NCBI GenBank assembly: GCA_029204225.1
Contig: CM055108.1
Coordinates: 21,711,644-21,775,643 of the forward strand
Length of the DNA: 64,000 nucleotides
Source of the DNA: Diphasiastrum complanatum
Taxonomy: Eukaryota > Streptophyta > Lycopodiopsida > Lycopodiales > Lycopodiaceae
Reading direction: 5' to 3'
The position numbers and the translations under genes were made by a program. Position 1 is the stretch's first letter. Each line of letters opens with the position of its first letter. Positions 36,841-49,063 of the stretch are shown here, piece by piece. The notes beneath the pieces are model-generated. The model saw nothing but the letters and a program-made list of their open reading frames with translations. It was not told the origin of the DNA and ran no database searches.

Positions 36841-37059
36841 GATCATCTCAAAATGCTTACACAAACTAGACTTGATAGACTTTATCAAGTTCTCATTATT
36901 TGTATAGACATGCAACTTGTTTTGGACTTAAAACCCATTTTTACTTGGAAAGACTAGTGATTATTTTATTCACATGGCAATAACCATTTTATTTAGAAGG
37001 TAGTAATCATTTTATTCACAAGGCCATTGTGGACCTCTAGTTAAAGGGTGCAATACTTC
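36841..37059. other. no gene seen
   Basis: AT-rich spacer with a small duplicated TTATTTxxCACAxGGC motif (about 36963 and 37010). Confidence 0.4.
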
Positions 37060-38090
37060 TGGAAGAACATTCATTTTGCCCTTTATTTTTCATGTTAGGT
37101 ATATGGCGCTAACCAAGCAAGGCGAAGATAGGAATCAAATACATCCATTGAATAGCTTATGATTCAAATCGTTCCTAAGTTTGGGTAGAAGACTAGTTGC
37201 TCTTCCTAGTAGAGGATCGGCCTTTGGTTGTATTTAACATTCCTTCAATATTGTTGATTGGAGGATGATGTTTGCTTCATCTTTTACGGTCTTTTGTGTT
37301 TAATGTGATGCCAAATTTGTGATTAACTTCATACATTAATCCCTACACAAACAAAGTTTACATCAACACTTTAAATCGCTATAAAAATTAAAACTTCTTA
37401 CTAATCTACTTCCATATATAAATTTTAGACATAGAGAACAAGACTCGTTGAGTTAAAAACATTCACAAGAATCTATTCCAAAGCTAGCAAACAACAATAA
37501 GCTACAAAAAGTCTCTCCTTTCGTGAACTCTCCACATATATCCTAGATCAAAGATCTTTATCTGATGTTTTATAAAGGTCTATAATCTAATTTTGAAGGG
37601 ACATTCATTTGCACTTCATTTTCATGTTAGGGATCTAATCCTAACTAAGTACGATGTAAATAGGAATCAAAGTCATCATTGAATAGCCTATAATTTAACA
37701 TATTCCTGATTTTGTGTGAAAGACTCGTTGCTCTTCCTTGCAAGGAATCAGCCAATGGTTGTATTTGATGTTCCTTCAACATTCTTAGTTGGAGAATGAT
37801 ATTCCCTTCATCATTTATGATCTTTTGTGCTTACGATAATGCTCAATTTGTGATTGATTTCACATAATCCATACAATAACAAGTTAACATTACCACTTTC
37901 AAAAGACGAATCAATTTGAAATGCACAAAAGAACAAGACAAACTAAGTTCCCACATAAGCAAAGATTCATCACAAAAATTGACACAGGCTAGTAGATCAA
38001 TAAAGCATCACAAAGAGCAAGTTGCAAAGAGCTTCCTCCCATTGCAAACTCTCCATCTCTATCCTAGATCAAACATCTTTGACTCTGCTC
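37060..38090. repeat. diverged tandem duplication of about 540 bp
   Basis: Unit 1 (about 37060-37565) and unit 2 (about 37600-38090) align along their length. Shared landmarks in order are CATGTTAGG, GATAGGAATCAAA / AAATAGGAATCAAA, CATTGAATAGC, GTTGCTCTTCC, GGTTGTATTT, TTTGTGATT, ACTCTCCA and TCCTAGATCAAA. Divergence is large, at roughly a quarter of positions. No coding sequence is convincing. Confidence 0.75.
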
Positions 38091-39921
38091 TCAGCCCCTA
38101 TGCAGTGGAATTTGTAACCTCGTCCTTGCCAATTTTGCTATGCCTCCTTGGCTTTCTATATTGTTTCATCATCCGTATTGTCAACATCTCATCAACATTG
38201 AATGTTGATGTCTTACAAAAAATTCTTGAGTATGTCGTGTCTCTTCATGGTGCTTGGACTATAACTATTGTTGACCATCATTTGAACCATTGGAGGTTTT
38301 GTTGTTTTCCGGTCATGATGCTCGCTACAACTTCAGGATATAGATTCATAAGCTCAAAAATCTAACCTTCAAAACAAACAACAACTCGTGGGTTAAGGGC
38401 CGAGCATAGTTACCAATAAGGGCTAGAAATCACAAACGAAACTTTTTTGGCCCTGATATCCATATTGTAGCCATCGAGGTATGCCTTAGAATCCCATACA
38501 AAAAATTTGAAGAAAAAATGAATTTGTTCAACAACAGTGAAGGGTTGATCGCCCTTTTTCTCAGTTGAGTTCAAATCTTTTCTGTGTGCACGATTGCTCC
38601 AGATTCAGCTTATATGTATAACCTAGGAAGAAACGGGGTAAACTGGGCCCTGGAAAGTGACTAACATTGCAAAAGCTGATTAATTCTCGATTTACCAACA
38701 CCTTTGAGCCATATTGGGCCACTTTGGGCATTTCAAGTTCTAACTATTTAGTTCAAAATAATAATGTTGAAAATTTGAAAATATTTTGTGGCATAATGAT
38801 GTCGCGTATTCATCTGTATGCCTATACAAAATTGTCCTATGCAATCTTATTTTTGGGTACCATATTAAAAACATTTTTGTATTCTGGTAACTATGCCCTG
38901 AAGCCCAACCTTCCCCACTAAGAGCAGCTGATTCACCTCAAAACTACTTCAGCTTATACAGAAAGGCTGTCCCATGCTTTTTAGAAAGTGACCAGTTCGT
39001 GAGGACATCCTTTCCTCTCCTCAAGGTCTGGAATTCAACTACAATGTGCTGCATGAATGAGGACATACAAGAGAAGAGATAATCAAGGCATGCTCACTTA
39101 ACTTTCAGAACTTCGAGTACACTTGACTTCATATGGTATGCAGCTATTTTTTTTAGTACCAGAATAAATGTAACACTCAACTTCCAAATCAACGCCTTCA
39201 AGAATTCCCCTTGCATTCTCACTTGACACTGGGAAAATGGACTAGCTAAGGATTCAATGCAAGCTGAAACATGTAAAGAGCTCGTACTCAGCTAAGATTG
39301 TAACCAATTCATAGTTCCAACTTGTCTTTTTCTAAGGCAGATACATTTTGAGCAAGTCCATCTGTACTGCAGCTTCCAAAAAATCTCAAGTTGCGAGTGG
39401 CCTGAATATAGCAGATGAAAACAGATGTTTTCATTACAATGGCAAATTTGCAGTTTCATAGAAGCATCTTTGATACTGGTAGTCAAAATAATAATGCTTT
39501 ATAATACTTGAATCCAAGTGTCAGCTCAGTTCAGGTGCAGCTTACACCTTGTCGAAAATTTCCATTGTATTTCTTTAGATTACTGTCAGACAGTATGACC
39601 TTAAAGTACCTAGATTGGACCTAGATTGGTTGGCAAATTGCAATGCAGCACTCTCAGGTTCACAAGTATGTTATGTTCCTAAGCTGAATAACATATGTCC
39701 TGTTTTCCAAATTTGGGAATGAGCTTACTCTCTGAGCAGCCTAGAACTTGCTTTCATCCATCACTTTCAAATTCTTTTCTATTGAAGCAGAATCCTTTGA
39801 TGTTCATGCGACAGTACAATTGGACAGCAGCTGCATTTATTTGGTAGATCCAATAAGTAGGCTATGAATATGATCTCAAGCATGATAGCTTCATACGCTA
39901 TAGGTCGCCCAACATCGAAGA
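38091..39921. other. no gene seen
   Basis: Only short open frames. The right part (39100-39921) is the likely 3' untranslated and downstream region of the PPR gene. No clear polyadenylation signal can be singled out. Confidence 0.5.
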
Positions 39922-42900
39922 TCATACAATTGTATCGGCTGGCAGTTTTATGTTACGAATGAAATCCTCTGCGTCATTTAAGTTTCCAGACCTGCTGAGA
40001 AGGTCAACCATACATGCATAATGTTGCATGCTTATAAGTTTGCTCAAGTCTTCCAACATGGAGTAAAATATTTGACAACCAGCATCCAATAGGTTTGCAT
40101 GGCTGCATGCGGAGAGAACAGACACCAATGTGACATCATCTGGCTTAGTGCCCTCATGTTGCATTGTTTGGAAATGTTGAACAGCTTGCTGACCAAGGCC
40201 ATGATGGGCATATCCAGATAGGAGAGCATTCCAAGACTGCACGTTTCTCCCAGGCAACTCATCAAACACATTACGTGCTTTTGTTAAGCTCCCACATTTG
40301 GCATACATATCAATAAGAGCATTTCCTACAACAAAATCCAAGGTTGAACCACTTTTGATAAAAGATTCATGGATCTGTTGGCCTTGATTGGTAGCAAGTA
40401 TGCTCCCACAACATTTCAGGACACTCACATATGTGATGTCATTTGGTTCTATGCCTGCTTGTTGCATCCTTCCAAATAAATAAATTGCATCCTGATAAAG
40501 CTTGTGCTGGGTATATCCAGCTATGATTGTACTCCATGAAACGATGTCTTTCTCCGTCAGATCGTCAAACACTTTGCGAGCCTTGTCTAAGCTTCCACAT
40601 TTGATATACATATCAATCAGGCTGTTTGTCACAAAAATCTCTGACTCAAAGCCTTCTTGAATGATTTGCTCATGTATCTGCTCGCCTTTTTTGATTGCTG
40701 CTAGGCTGCCACAAATTTTCAAAATGCTGACAAATGTCACACCATCACACTTGGTACCCTCCTGCTGCATGTTATTGAAAAAAATTAAGGACATCTGATT
40801 GTGCCCATGCATGGCATAACCTTTAATCATTGCATTCCATGCCAAAACATTTCTTCTTGGCAATCGATCAAAAACTTGGCTTGCCATTTCTAAGCTTCCA
40901 CATTTCACATACATGTCAATAAGGTTGCTACCAACAACTTCATCCAATTCAAGTCCATGATTTGCAATGCAGGCATGGATTAACTTACCATAATCAATGG
41001 AAAGGAGCCTGCCGCATGCCTTTAAGATCGTTACCATCGTAATTTTATCTGGCTCTACACCCTCCAGTCGCATAGCATCAAACAGGTCAAGAGCTTTTCT
41101 ATCAAACCCATGCTGGACTACTCCTACAATCAAAGCATTCCATGCAACCACATCTCTCCGTGCTATTTTGCTAAAAACTTCGGATGCCTCATTCAAACTC
41201 CCACATTTCACATACATGTCAACCAGGGTACTTCCAACAGAGCAATCTGATTCCAGTCCATAATGGATGATCTGAGCATGTATCAGTTTTCCCTGATCTA
41301 GTGCTGGTATGCTGCTACAAGCTCTTAAGACACACACAAATGTAATGCCATCTGGTATTAAGCCTTCTTGCTCCATTCTCTTGAAAAGTTGAAGAGCTTG
41401 CTCAAACTGACCATGTTGAATGTAAGCAGCAATCATAGAATTCCACAATACCAAAGATACCTTCTGCGATTTGTAAAATACTTGCCAGGCTTCATGTAGA
41501 ACTCGACATTTACTATACATGTCAATCAAAGCACTGCCAATAAATGCATCCTCTTCCAGTCCCTGTTCAACTACTTGGCAATGGATCTTTTTCCCTTCAT
41601 GTAACACTTCCATCTTCCCACATGCTTTCAAAGCACTTACAAAGGTAAAACTGTCAGGTTTCATACCTTCTTTCTGCATTTGCCCCAAAAGTTGCAGTGC
41701 ACGTCTGCCAAGACCATGCTCAGCATATGCTGCAACCATGGCATTCCACGTCACCACATTTTTTGTTTGCAAATTTTTGAAAACCTTTGATGCCTCTTCC
41801 ACAGCCCCACATTTGGCATACATGTCGATAAGAGTGCTGCCTACAAGAACATTGGAATCAAGTCCACAGTCGATAATCTGGGAATGAACAAGTCTGCCCT
41901 GAACCAAGTCCCCAGTTGTGATGCATGCTTTTAATATGCTCACAAATGTCACATGGTTTGGCTTTATGCCCAAGTTTTTCATCATGATAAAAAGTTGAAG
42001 TGCCTGCTCACCAAGCCCATTCTGAGCTAATCCTGTGATTATTGCATTCCAACAAACTACATCCCCCTTGGGCAGCATCGTGAATACATTGAGTGCCTCG
42101 TCTGCTTTGCCACATTTGCTATACATGTCAATTAAGGCAGTCCCAACATAGGCATTAGAATCGTAGCCCATGTTTATGACATCAGTATGAATTCTCCTGC
42201 CTGAATGCAAATCAGCTGCACAAGCACAAGCTTTTAAGCCGGCAACGTAGGCATACTCATTCGGCTTAACAAAAGAGCGTTGCATCTCAACATACAGCCT
42301 GACGGCTTCTTGTGATTCCCCATGTTTGGTGTGCGCTGCTATGATTGCAGTCCAAGAATGGATATCTGGTTCAGGCAAGCTATGAAATATTTGATTGGCT
42401 TCTGATAAACTCCCACATGTTGAAAACAGGCGAATAAGATGGTTCAGCAAAACAGTGTTTGGGGCGAGTGCACTGCTCATCAAAAGTGATTGCACTTTTC
42501 TACCTGCTTCCAAGTCTCTCTGTTTGATGCAACTTTGTAGAAGAGAACGGAAGATGGCAGCAGCTGAAGGAGAACTGCTCGCTTGCAGAAAGCTTGAAAT
42601 TTCAACCAGTTCATGTGGGCGTCCCTTTTTACAGAGTTCCAACACATCAGCCACAAATTCTAGGGAACATTTTCCATTGACCAACCTGGACAATTCACGT
42701 ATCAACTACAGATTGTTGAAAGTGGAACAGAAAATAGTGGCACCGAGGAACCAAAAACTGATCATTCGAATTTCAATAAATCGCAACAACACAAACTAAT
42801 CAACTTGAAAAGCCTCCAAAAATAGGAATACCTGCGGTAAAAATTTCCAAGGCTAAGGAACCTCAAACATACCATTTTTTTGCTTTAGCATATGGATGTG

Positions 42901-43298
42901 CTTTCTGTTGATCGAAACCTGTCGCCATTTTTTCTGTGGAAGGAAAGCCTGACCGACCTCTGAGCCATAAACTTTCCTTCATTGTACTGAAGACGTGGCC
43001 TGCTGGATACCTTTTCTGTAGTCTGTAAAGTACAAACTATCACACATAATCTACAAATACTAGAGCTCTATGCCATTAAGCAGTCTCTAGGTCATGCACT
43101 ATCTCAGAATGACAAACTGAAAGCATGAACACTATTAGCACATGATGCAAATTTCTCACATACCTCAGGAGAGCTACCATTTTGCCACCGTAAGATACAA
43201 AATTGGCAACCGCACCATTGCAAAAATTCTGAAATACGCTTCCCATCCACTGTCAAAGGCCGAGGAAATGCTTCCCACAGCATTATCATGACTTGCAT
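39922..43298 (-). CDS. PLS-class pentatricopeptide-repeat protein
   Basis: The main exon (39922-42705) encodes about 927 residues: a short N-terminal region, then eight regular P-L-S triplets of about 101 residues. Each carries a (V/I)GxxLIDMYxKCGSL-type helix, a VxWNAxIxGY segment and a KPDxxTFVSxLKAC segment. A closing repeat reads HYACMVDLLSRSGNL. PLS PPR proteins bind organellar RNA, usually for C-to-U editing or processing in plastids or mitochondria. The exon has no ATG near its 5' edge; it opens TTG directly after CTGTAG, an AG acceptor. A likely first exon is 43164-43298 (ATG CAA GTC ATG, ending SSPE before GTATGT), in phase 0 with the main exon. The frame ends TGA right after LPADTIV, where PLS proteins continue V-W-x-x-L-L-G-A-C. 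The E/E+/DYW domains are thus absent, and the trailing sequence still hints at SSMLG. Confidence 0.9.
42706..43163 (-). other. predicted intron of the PPR gene
   Basis: 458 bp from GTATGT (minus strand, at 43163) to CTGTAG, preceded by a pyrimidine-rich CCACTTTC segment. Joining leaves the frame open. The alternative is that the first in-frame ATG of the main exon, near residue 81, is the start. Confidence 0.5.
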
Positions 43299-44994
43299 TC
43301 CAACAATAAGTTACCACTACAAGGCCTAACCGCCAGTCTCAAAAGAGAGAAGTACACGTGCTCAGAAAACCTAATACCCTGAAACTTCGAGAGTAATTAA
43401 ACAAATCCTTCTTGGGAATGTAAATATCAAGCCAAGATCTGCAGATCCCTGCCCTGCAATAAGCGTGCTCCCAAATTGAAAAAACAGCAGCTTTCATCAA
43501 CGTCCAATAGCCAGTTCAAGTTTAGAATGATGCAGATCCTTCTGGCCGGAAGAAATGAATGAGGAAGTTTTGGAGCAAGACAAATATCACCTCACATCGT
43601 TTCGAGCTTTGCTTTGTGGATTAAGGTGAATTGGCTGAAGAAGACTGTGAAAAATGGAGCTCTGCCATTCATTAAAGCCACCATGAGCATCCCAGATCTA
43701 GACAGCTCCACCCAGAATCCTGCCTTCCACATCCTCATGAGTCATAACTACTGCGGTACGCTAGGGTAAGCTTACATTTATGAAATAAAAACTTGAAAAA
43801 ATGTATAGTACTTTGTGGAAATCAGAATAGCCCTGCCTTGACTCTAGGGTGACACTTGCCTTGGGAAAAATAATTAGCAAAGTTCGATGAAATATTTTCA
43901 GAATTTTTGTAACTAATTTTGAAGATCCTATTGATGAGATTTTCTATGCGGATACATTGTGAAAAAGCTGTATTCTTATTAGACATCTGACACAGATTAA
44001 AACTTATGCATACTCGATTTGGGATGAGTGAGTCATGACTCATGAATCCAACACATCAATGAATAAAAGTCAATTCATGAGATACAAAACTTTCACAATC
44101 ACAGGAAGCTAAGAAGATCAAGAACAAAAGCAAAAAAACCATGAATAAACCCACAAATTGCAAGAATCAGAACCATGCACCAAAAACACGCCCAAAAACG
44201 CTCATTACTGCCATCTCAAAACCCGTGCACTTGAGATTCTAGCTCAGCCAGAGACCCAAATGATCCAAAGCATGAAATGCGAAGGAAAATGAATACAATT
44301 ATACATCCATGATCCTTGCAAGATCACACAGTGCTGCAGTAAATTGTGATCAGGCTCAATGGTTTTAGGGTTTTGCAATAAGTTATGATCAGGCTCATGG
44401 GCTCATGGTTTTAGGGTTTTGGGCATTTGTACCAGAAGTCTTGACACGATTGACAAGTTAAAACCTTGCAACAATGGGCATTGGCCACGTGTAACAGGCT
44501 CATGGGGCACATGGTTTTAGGGTTTTGGGCATTTGTACCAATGTCTTGACACGACTGACAAATACAAACCTTGCAACAATGGGCATTTGCCACGTGTCAC
44601 ACACCTTGACAAATGCCTGCAGATTTAGGACTAGGCTTTCATGTTGTAAGAGGCTCTTTCCATGTCCACCCCCTAACCCAGGCTGTGTGTAGCTTACATC
44701 ATCCTTTCACCTAGAAAAGGGGTTCATTCCAAGAGTTTATCTTGGTGATAATTATGCAAACCCTCTCAACCGTTCACCAACCCGTGCTATTTTGTAGACG
44801 TCAACATGCTCGGGTGAGGGGATGAAGTCGCTCTAAGCAGCCATCTTCTATGGTGAACCATAAGCCTAGATCCACGTCTGCGCGTATTTATAAGATGAGT
44901 GCACAATGTTCTTATATATAGTGTGGGTGTGAGATTTTTTTAAGCAATCTTTATGGTACAAAAGTCCCTTCAATAACACATGGAAGCTTTGAGC
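43299..44994. repeat. PPR 5' flank; ~115-bp tandem repeat at 44390-44610
   Basis: No gene is seen. A direct repeat of about 115 bp occurs nearly twice (about 44395 and 44510). Each unit holds ATGGTTTTAGGGTTTTGGGC, TTGACACGA, ACCTTGCAACAATGGGCAT and GCCACGTGT. A shorter third partial copy precedes it at about 44357. The CACGTG core is a G-box in plants, but its relevance here is inference. Confidence 0.65.
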
Positions 44995-45498
44995 TCATAT
45001 ACACATAAGACGATGATAAACTTTTGAACTGCACAAATTAAACTTTTGAACTATGCAAGTGTCGCATTTCGGGAAATGCGAAAAAATCGACACTGTGAAA
45101 ACATAGTTCATTTCTGCATATTGTCGCGACACAGAGAGTATATTTTTGCAGACTGTCACGAAAGTAATGTATTTCTGCAGACTTGTTCTAAATGCTAATT
45201 TTGTGGAAGTCCTTGAAGATGGCCAAGTCTTCAATGACTTCAAGTAATTGAACTTAACATCTGAACTTGAAGTTATGATAGGATTGGTTGCCCTTTGCTG
45301 GAGATCAGCCAAAAGCCCGTTGTAGACGTTCTTCAAATAGATTGGTTGTTTAAGTTTGTGATTCCTGCAGGTATCAGATGAGCAGACGTAGAACCAAAGT
45401 TGGTTTCACCTGACCCTAGATCAATGATCAATAGACGGGCAGGAAGAATCATAAAATAGAAATTAGTCATTCACCAAGTGGGCTTAGTTTCCAATAGT
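44995..45498 (-). repeat. LTR fragment of copia family C, minus copy
   Basis: It starts (minus sense) at 45498 right after a purine tract AAGGGGGAC. Between about 45060 and 45320 it is an inverted match to 47838-48150 (shared: TGGAGATCAGCC, GGCCAAGTCTTCAATGACTT, CTGCAGACT, TTTCTGCA). Confidence 0.75.
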
Positions 45499-46885
45499 CC
45501 CCCTTAAGGTCACAGTTGGTGCCTTGGTATTTCTCATCAGGTTCAACATGTTGAAGAACTTCTGGTACTTGATCCTGGGAAGCACTTTGGTGAAGATGTT
45601 TGTGACCATTTCTGTTGTGGAGCAATAATGAAGGATCACTTGCCCTGAGAAAACTTTCTCCCGAATGAAATGATACTGGAGTTCTATGTGTTTGGATTTG
45701 CCATAAAATCTAGGATTCAATGACAGTGAAATACAGCTCAAATTGTCACACAGAATGGTGGTAGCATTGGAGTGAGTGTGATGTAAGTCGTGAAGTCACA
45801 ACCTGATCCATACAGTTTCTTCTGAAGCTTGACATGTTGCGATGTACTATGCCTTGGTCGAAGAAAGCGCAACTGATTTCTGCTTCCTTGAGTTCCACTT
45901 TCAAATAATTTGGTTGTCTAGGTTGTGATTCTTGCAGGTATCAGATGAGTAGACGTAGAACCAAAGTTGGTTTCACCTGACCCTAGATCAATGATCAATA
46001 AACGTGCAAGAAGAATCATGAACTAGAAATAGTTATTCACTAAGGAGACAACTGTGGGCTTAATTTTTAACAGTCCCCCTTAAGGTCACGGTTGATGCCT
46101 TGGTATTTTCGTCAGGTTCAGCATGTTGAAGAAATTTTGATGCTTGATCTGCTGTGGTAATAACCTGATCCATACAGCTTCTTTTGAAGCTTGACATGTT
46201 GTGATGTACTCTGGCTCTGTCGAAGAAAGCGCAATCGATTTCTGCTTTCTTGAGTTCCACGAAATCGGTCCCCCTGCCAAATAGAAACAGAACCTAGAGG
46301 TAGATTTTTTGGTAGAGATTGTTCCTCCCCAATCTGAGTGGGAGTAGTCTCGCAGGACGAGTGAGTCGATAGCATTTCCATCATAACATAAAATGTGATC
46401 TAAACTTCCCTGAATATATCTCATCACTCTCTTTAATGCTTTCCAATGAGAGATCCTAGGATTCGACATGAATTGATTTAACATGCTAACAGTGTATGCT
46501 AAATCTGGTCCAGTACACAACATTGTATACATCAAAGATCCTATTAGTGAATGATAAGAGTACTTCGTTGTGTCAAGTACTTTACTATCAGAATCAACAC
46601 AAGTAGGTTTAGTCAATACTATACTTGGATCCATTGGAGTATCAATTGATTTGCAATCAGACATATGAATTTTTTCTAAAATGTCTTTTAAATATGTCTG
46701 CTGGCTAAGATAGATCTTCTTCTGAAGTCTATTTCGATTAATGTGAATTCCTAGCAAAGAATGGGCGGTTCCTAAATCAGTCATGTCAAATTCCTTTGAT
46801 AGATCACTCTTACTAGTGTGCAGAAGAGAAGTGTCGTTAGACAAAATAAATGCATCATCTACGTAAAGAGCTATGTGAACTGAAT
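45499..46885 (-). pseudogene. copia family C RT/RNase H, with duplicated 3' end
   Basis: Minus strand: the RT active site LYVDDAFILSND at about 46880-46840, EFDMTDLGTAHSLLGIHI, DTPMDPS, YSYHSLIGSLMYT and RPDLAY-like GPDLAYTVSMLNQF. RNase H follows with GYS-like DYSHSDWGGTISTKKSTSRF and IALSSTEPEYITTCQASKEA. A frame break and deletion, a purine tract and an LTR start occur at 46071. About 165 bp further on the sequence returns to RNase H (CDNLSCISLSLNPRFYGKSK, VTNIFTKVL), then a second purine tract and LTR start at 45498. The 3' end is therefore present twice in tandem. Confidence 0.85.
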
Positions 46886-47840
46886 TGGTGCCTGTATGCT
46901 TTGAATAAAAAAGCCGCTACCTGTCATCAGACTAGACCAAGCCAGCTCGAGCAGATATGGAGAAATTCAAGAAAAAGCATCATCGCATCCTGGTCAACCA
47001 AACATCCGCAGATCCTCACGGACTCAGACAATTCTTGAGAGGTATACACCTCAATCATTCTGGACTTCATCAGAAGAACCAGAGAGCCTAGCCGAAGCAA
47101 TTAAGGCCAAGGATGTTGTGAAGTGGCAAGAAACTATGGAAAGCGAGTACAACTCACTTTTGATAAACCAAACCTGGACACGGGTCGACTTCCCCACTCA
47201 CAAGAGAGCTATAGACAACAAGTGGATCTTCAAGAAAAAGATCAACTCTGATGGTTCCATTGCTAAATGGAAAGCACGGTTGGCGGCTAAAGGATTCACT
47301 CAAGTCCAAGGAGTGGATTATCAAAAAAATTTCAGTCATGTCATCAAGATGCTGTCAATTAGGACTTTGATTGCGTTAGCAGCCGCAGAAGACCTCAAAA
47401 TGCACCAAATGGATGTCAAGACAACATTTCTCAATGACAACGTCGAAGAGGAGCTGTATACCTTCCAACCGGAAGGATTCGAAGTCAAAGGCCAAGAGCA
47501 CAAAGTGTGCAAGTTGCACAAAGCAATCTATGTTCTGAAACCGAGTATATTATTGACTTAAGCTACTTGTGCTGATTCTGATAGCGAAGTACTCAAAATA
47601 GCAGAGTACCCTTATCATTCACTAATAGGATCTTTGATGTATGCAATGCTATGTACTAGACCAGATTTAGCATACACTGTTAGCACGTTAAGTCAATTCA
47701 TGTCTAATCTAGGATCTCTCATTGGAAAGCATTAAAGAGAGTGATGAGATATATTCAGGAAAGTTTAGATCACAATTTATGTTATGATGGATATGCTATT
47801 GACCCACTCATCCTGCGAGGCTACTCCGACTCCGATTACG
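46886..47840 (+). pseudogene. copia family C RT remnant, opposite orientation
   Basis: Plus strand: linker GQPNIRRSSRTQTI, then RT ESLAEAIKAKDVVKWQETM, AIDNKWIFKKKINSDGS, GVDYQKNFSHVIKM, HQMDVKTTFLN and KLHKAIYVLK. The central RT with YVDD is deleted: PSILLT follows directly, then YPYHSLIGSLMYAMLCTRPD and the start of RNase H (GYSDSDYG). RNase H is cut short and joined to mid-LTR sequence at about 47840. It belongs to the same family as the minus-strand copy to its left. Confidence 0.85.
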
Positions 47841-48180
47841 GACTTCCGGCTGATCTCCAACAAAGGGTAACCAATCCCGTCATAATTTCAAGTTCAGATA
47901 TGAAGTTCAATTACTTGAAGTCATTGAAGACTTGGCCATCTTCAAGGACTTTCAATAATTAGCATTTAGAACAAGTCTGCAGATTTACATTACTTTTTCA
48001 ACAGTCTGAAGAAATACACTAAGTGTCACAACAGTCTGCAGAAATATTCTAAGTGTCGCTACAGTCTACAGAAATGGAATATCTTTTTCATAGTGTCAGC
48101 TTTCCCCGAAAAGCGACAATGTCGGTTTTTTTGCATTTCCCTGAAATGCGACAGTGTCAGCTTTTTGCGTCACCTTTTCC
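47841..48180 (+). repeat. LTR fragment of copia family C, plus copy
   Basis: Inverted partner of the 45.06-45.32 kb LTR. It continues into GCGACA / TGTCGC-rich sequence with several repeats of ACAGTCTxCAGAAAT (about 48000-48080). Confidence 0.7.
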
Positions 48181-49050
48181 CAAAAAATGACACTTGTCTT
48201 AAACTTCTTCTTTTCAGCTATTTTGAAAGAGTTAAACTATTTTAAAGGCACTGTCGCCTTTTCAAGGGCACCTTCACCTTTTTTAGGGCACCATCAACTT
48301 TTTAAAAGATAGTGTTGTCTTTTTAAGAGCACTGTCAGCCTTTTTGCAAAATTTTGAAGAGAGAGAAAAAGCGGCAGTCGACTATTTTCAATGAGGAATG
48401 CTCTAGGCACTTCCCAGAATTCGCAAAGTGAGAGAAAGACACTTCACATAAAATGCGAAGTGAGAGAATTTGTGACGTCCTCATCTGCATCAACATTCTC
48501 TGATTCGTTGACCGTATATACTATGTATAGTTGTCACAAAAGCCAAATACTTCCAAGTACAACGGCTTATCTAATTAGGTGACAAACATTTAGTGTAATC
48601 AATACATGGATGAATTGTATAAATGGATTCAACCAGACACACACTACATGATGTTCCGTCCATGAGACGAATGATTTTAGGCCTCCCCCAATTGTTATTT
48701 TATTGTGCTTCAGTGTAATATAGTAGCAGCACATTTTCTATCTGTGTATAACGTAGATAAATGCTTGTTGTGATTGAATGCACTTTATTGTTGTTTGATT
48801 GTGCTTGTTTACTCACTCTGATCAGAACACGGACGTCTATGGCTCCTTCGCTTCTGATTAGACGATGGCTGTCTTTGATGCCTGAGGATTGATGCTTAAG
48901 GAACTTGCGATATCATACTGCTCTTCCATCTATTTCAGAACTAAACTTCATATTGAATCTGATTTCTAGTAGTATCACACACAAACCATTTCTAATCTCT
49001 TCAGTGGACTGTATGATGCAAAAAATTGTGGATTAAGAAACATCAAGAAT
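48181..49050. other. no clear gene
   Basis: Continues with GCACTGTC/GGCACC-type short repeats to about 48350, then AT-rich sequence. Downstream (minus sense) of the primer-binding site at 49051 one would expect a leader and gag; none is recognisable. Confidence 0.45.
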
Positions 49051-49062
49051 GCTCTGATACCA
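49051..49062 (-). promoter_or_regulatory. primer-binding site on minus strand
   Basis: The minus strand reads TGGTATCAGAGC, one base away from an LTR-type end (CATCA at 49064-49068). It implies that an LTR lies to the right and that an internal region once lay to the left. Confidence 0.75.
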
Positions 49063-49063
49063 C

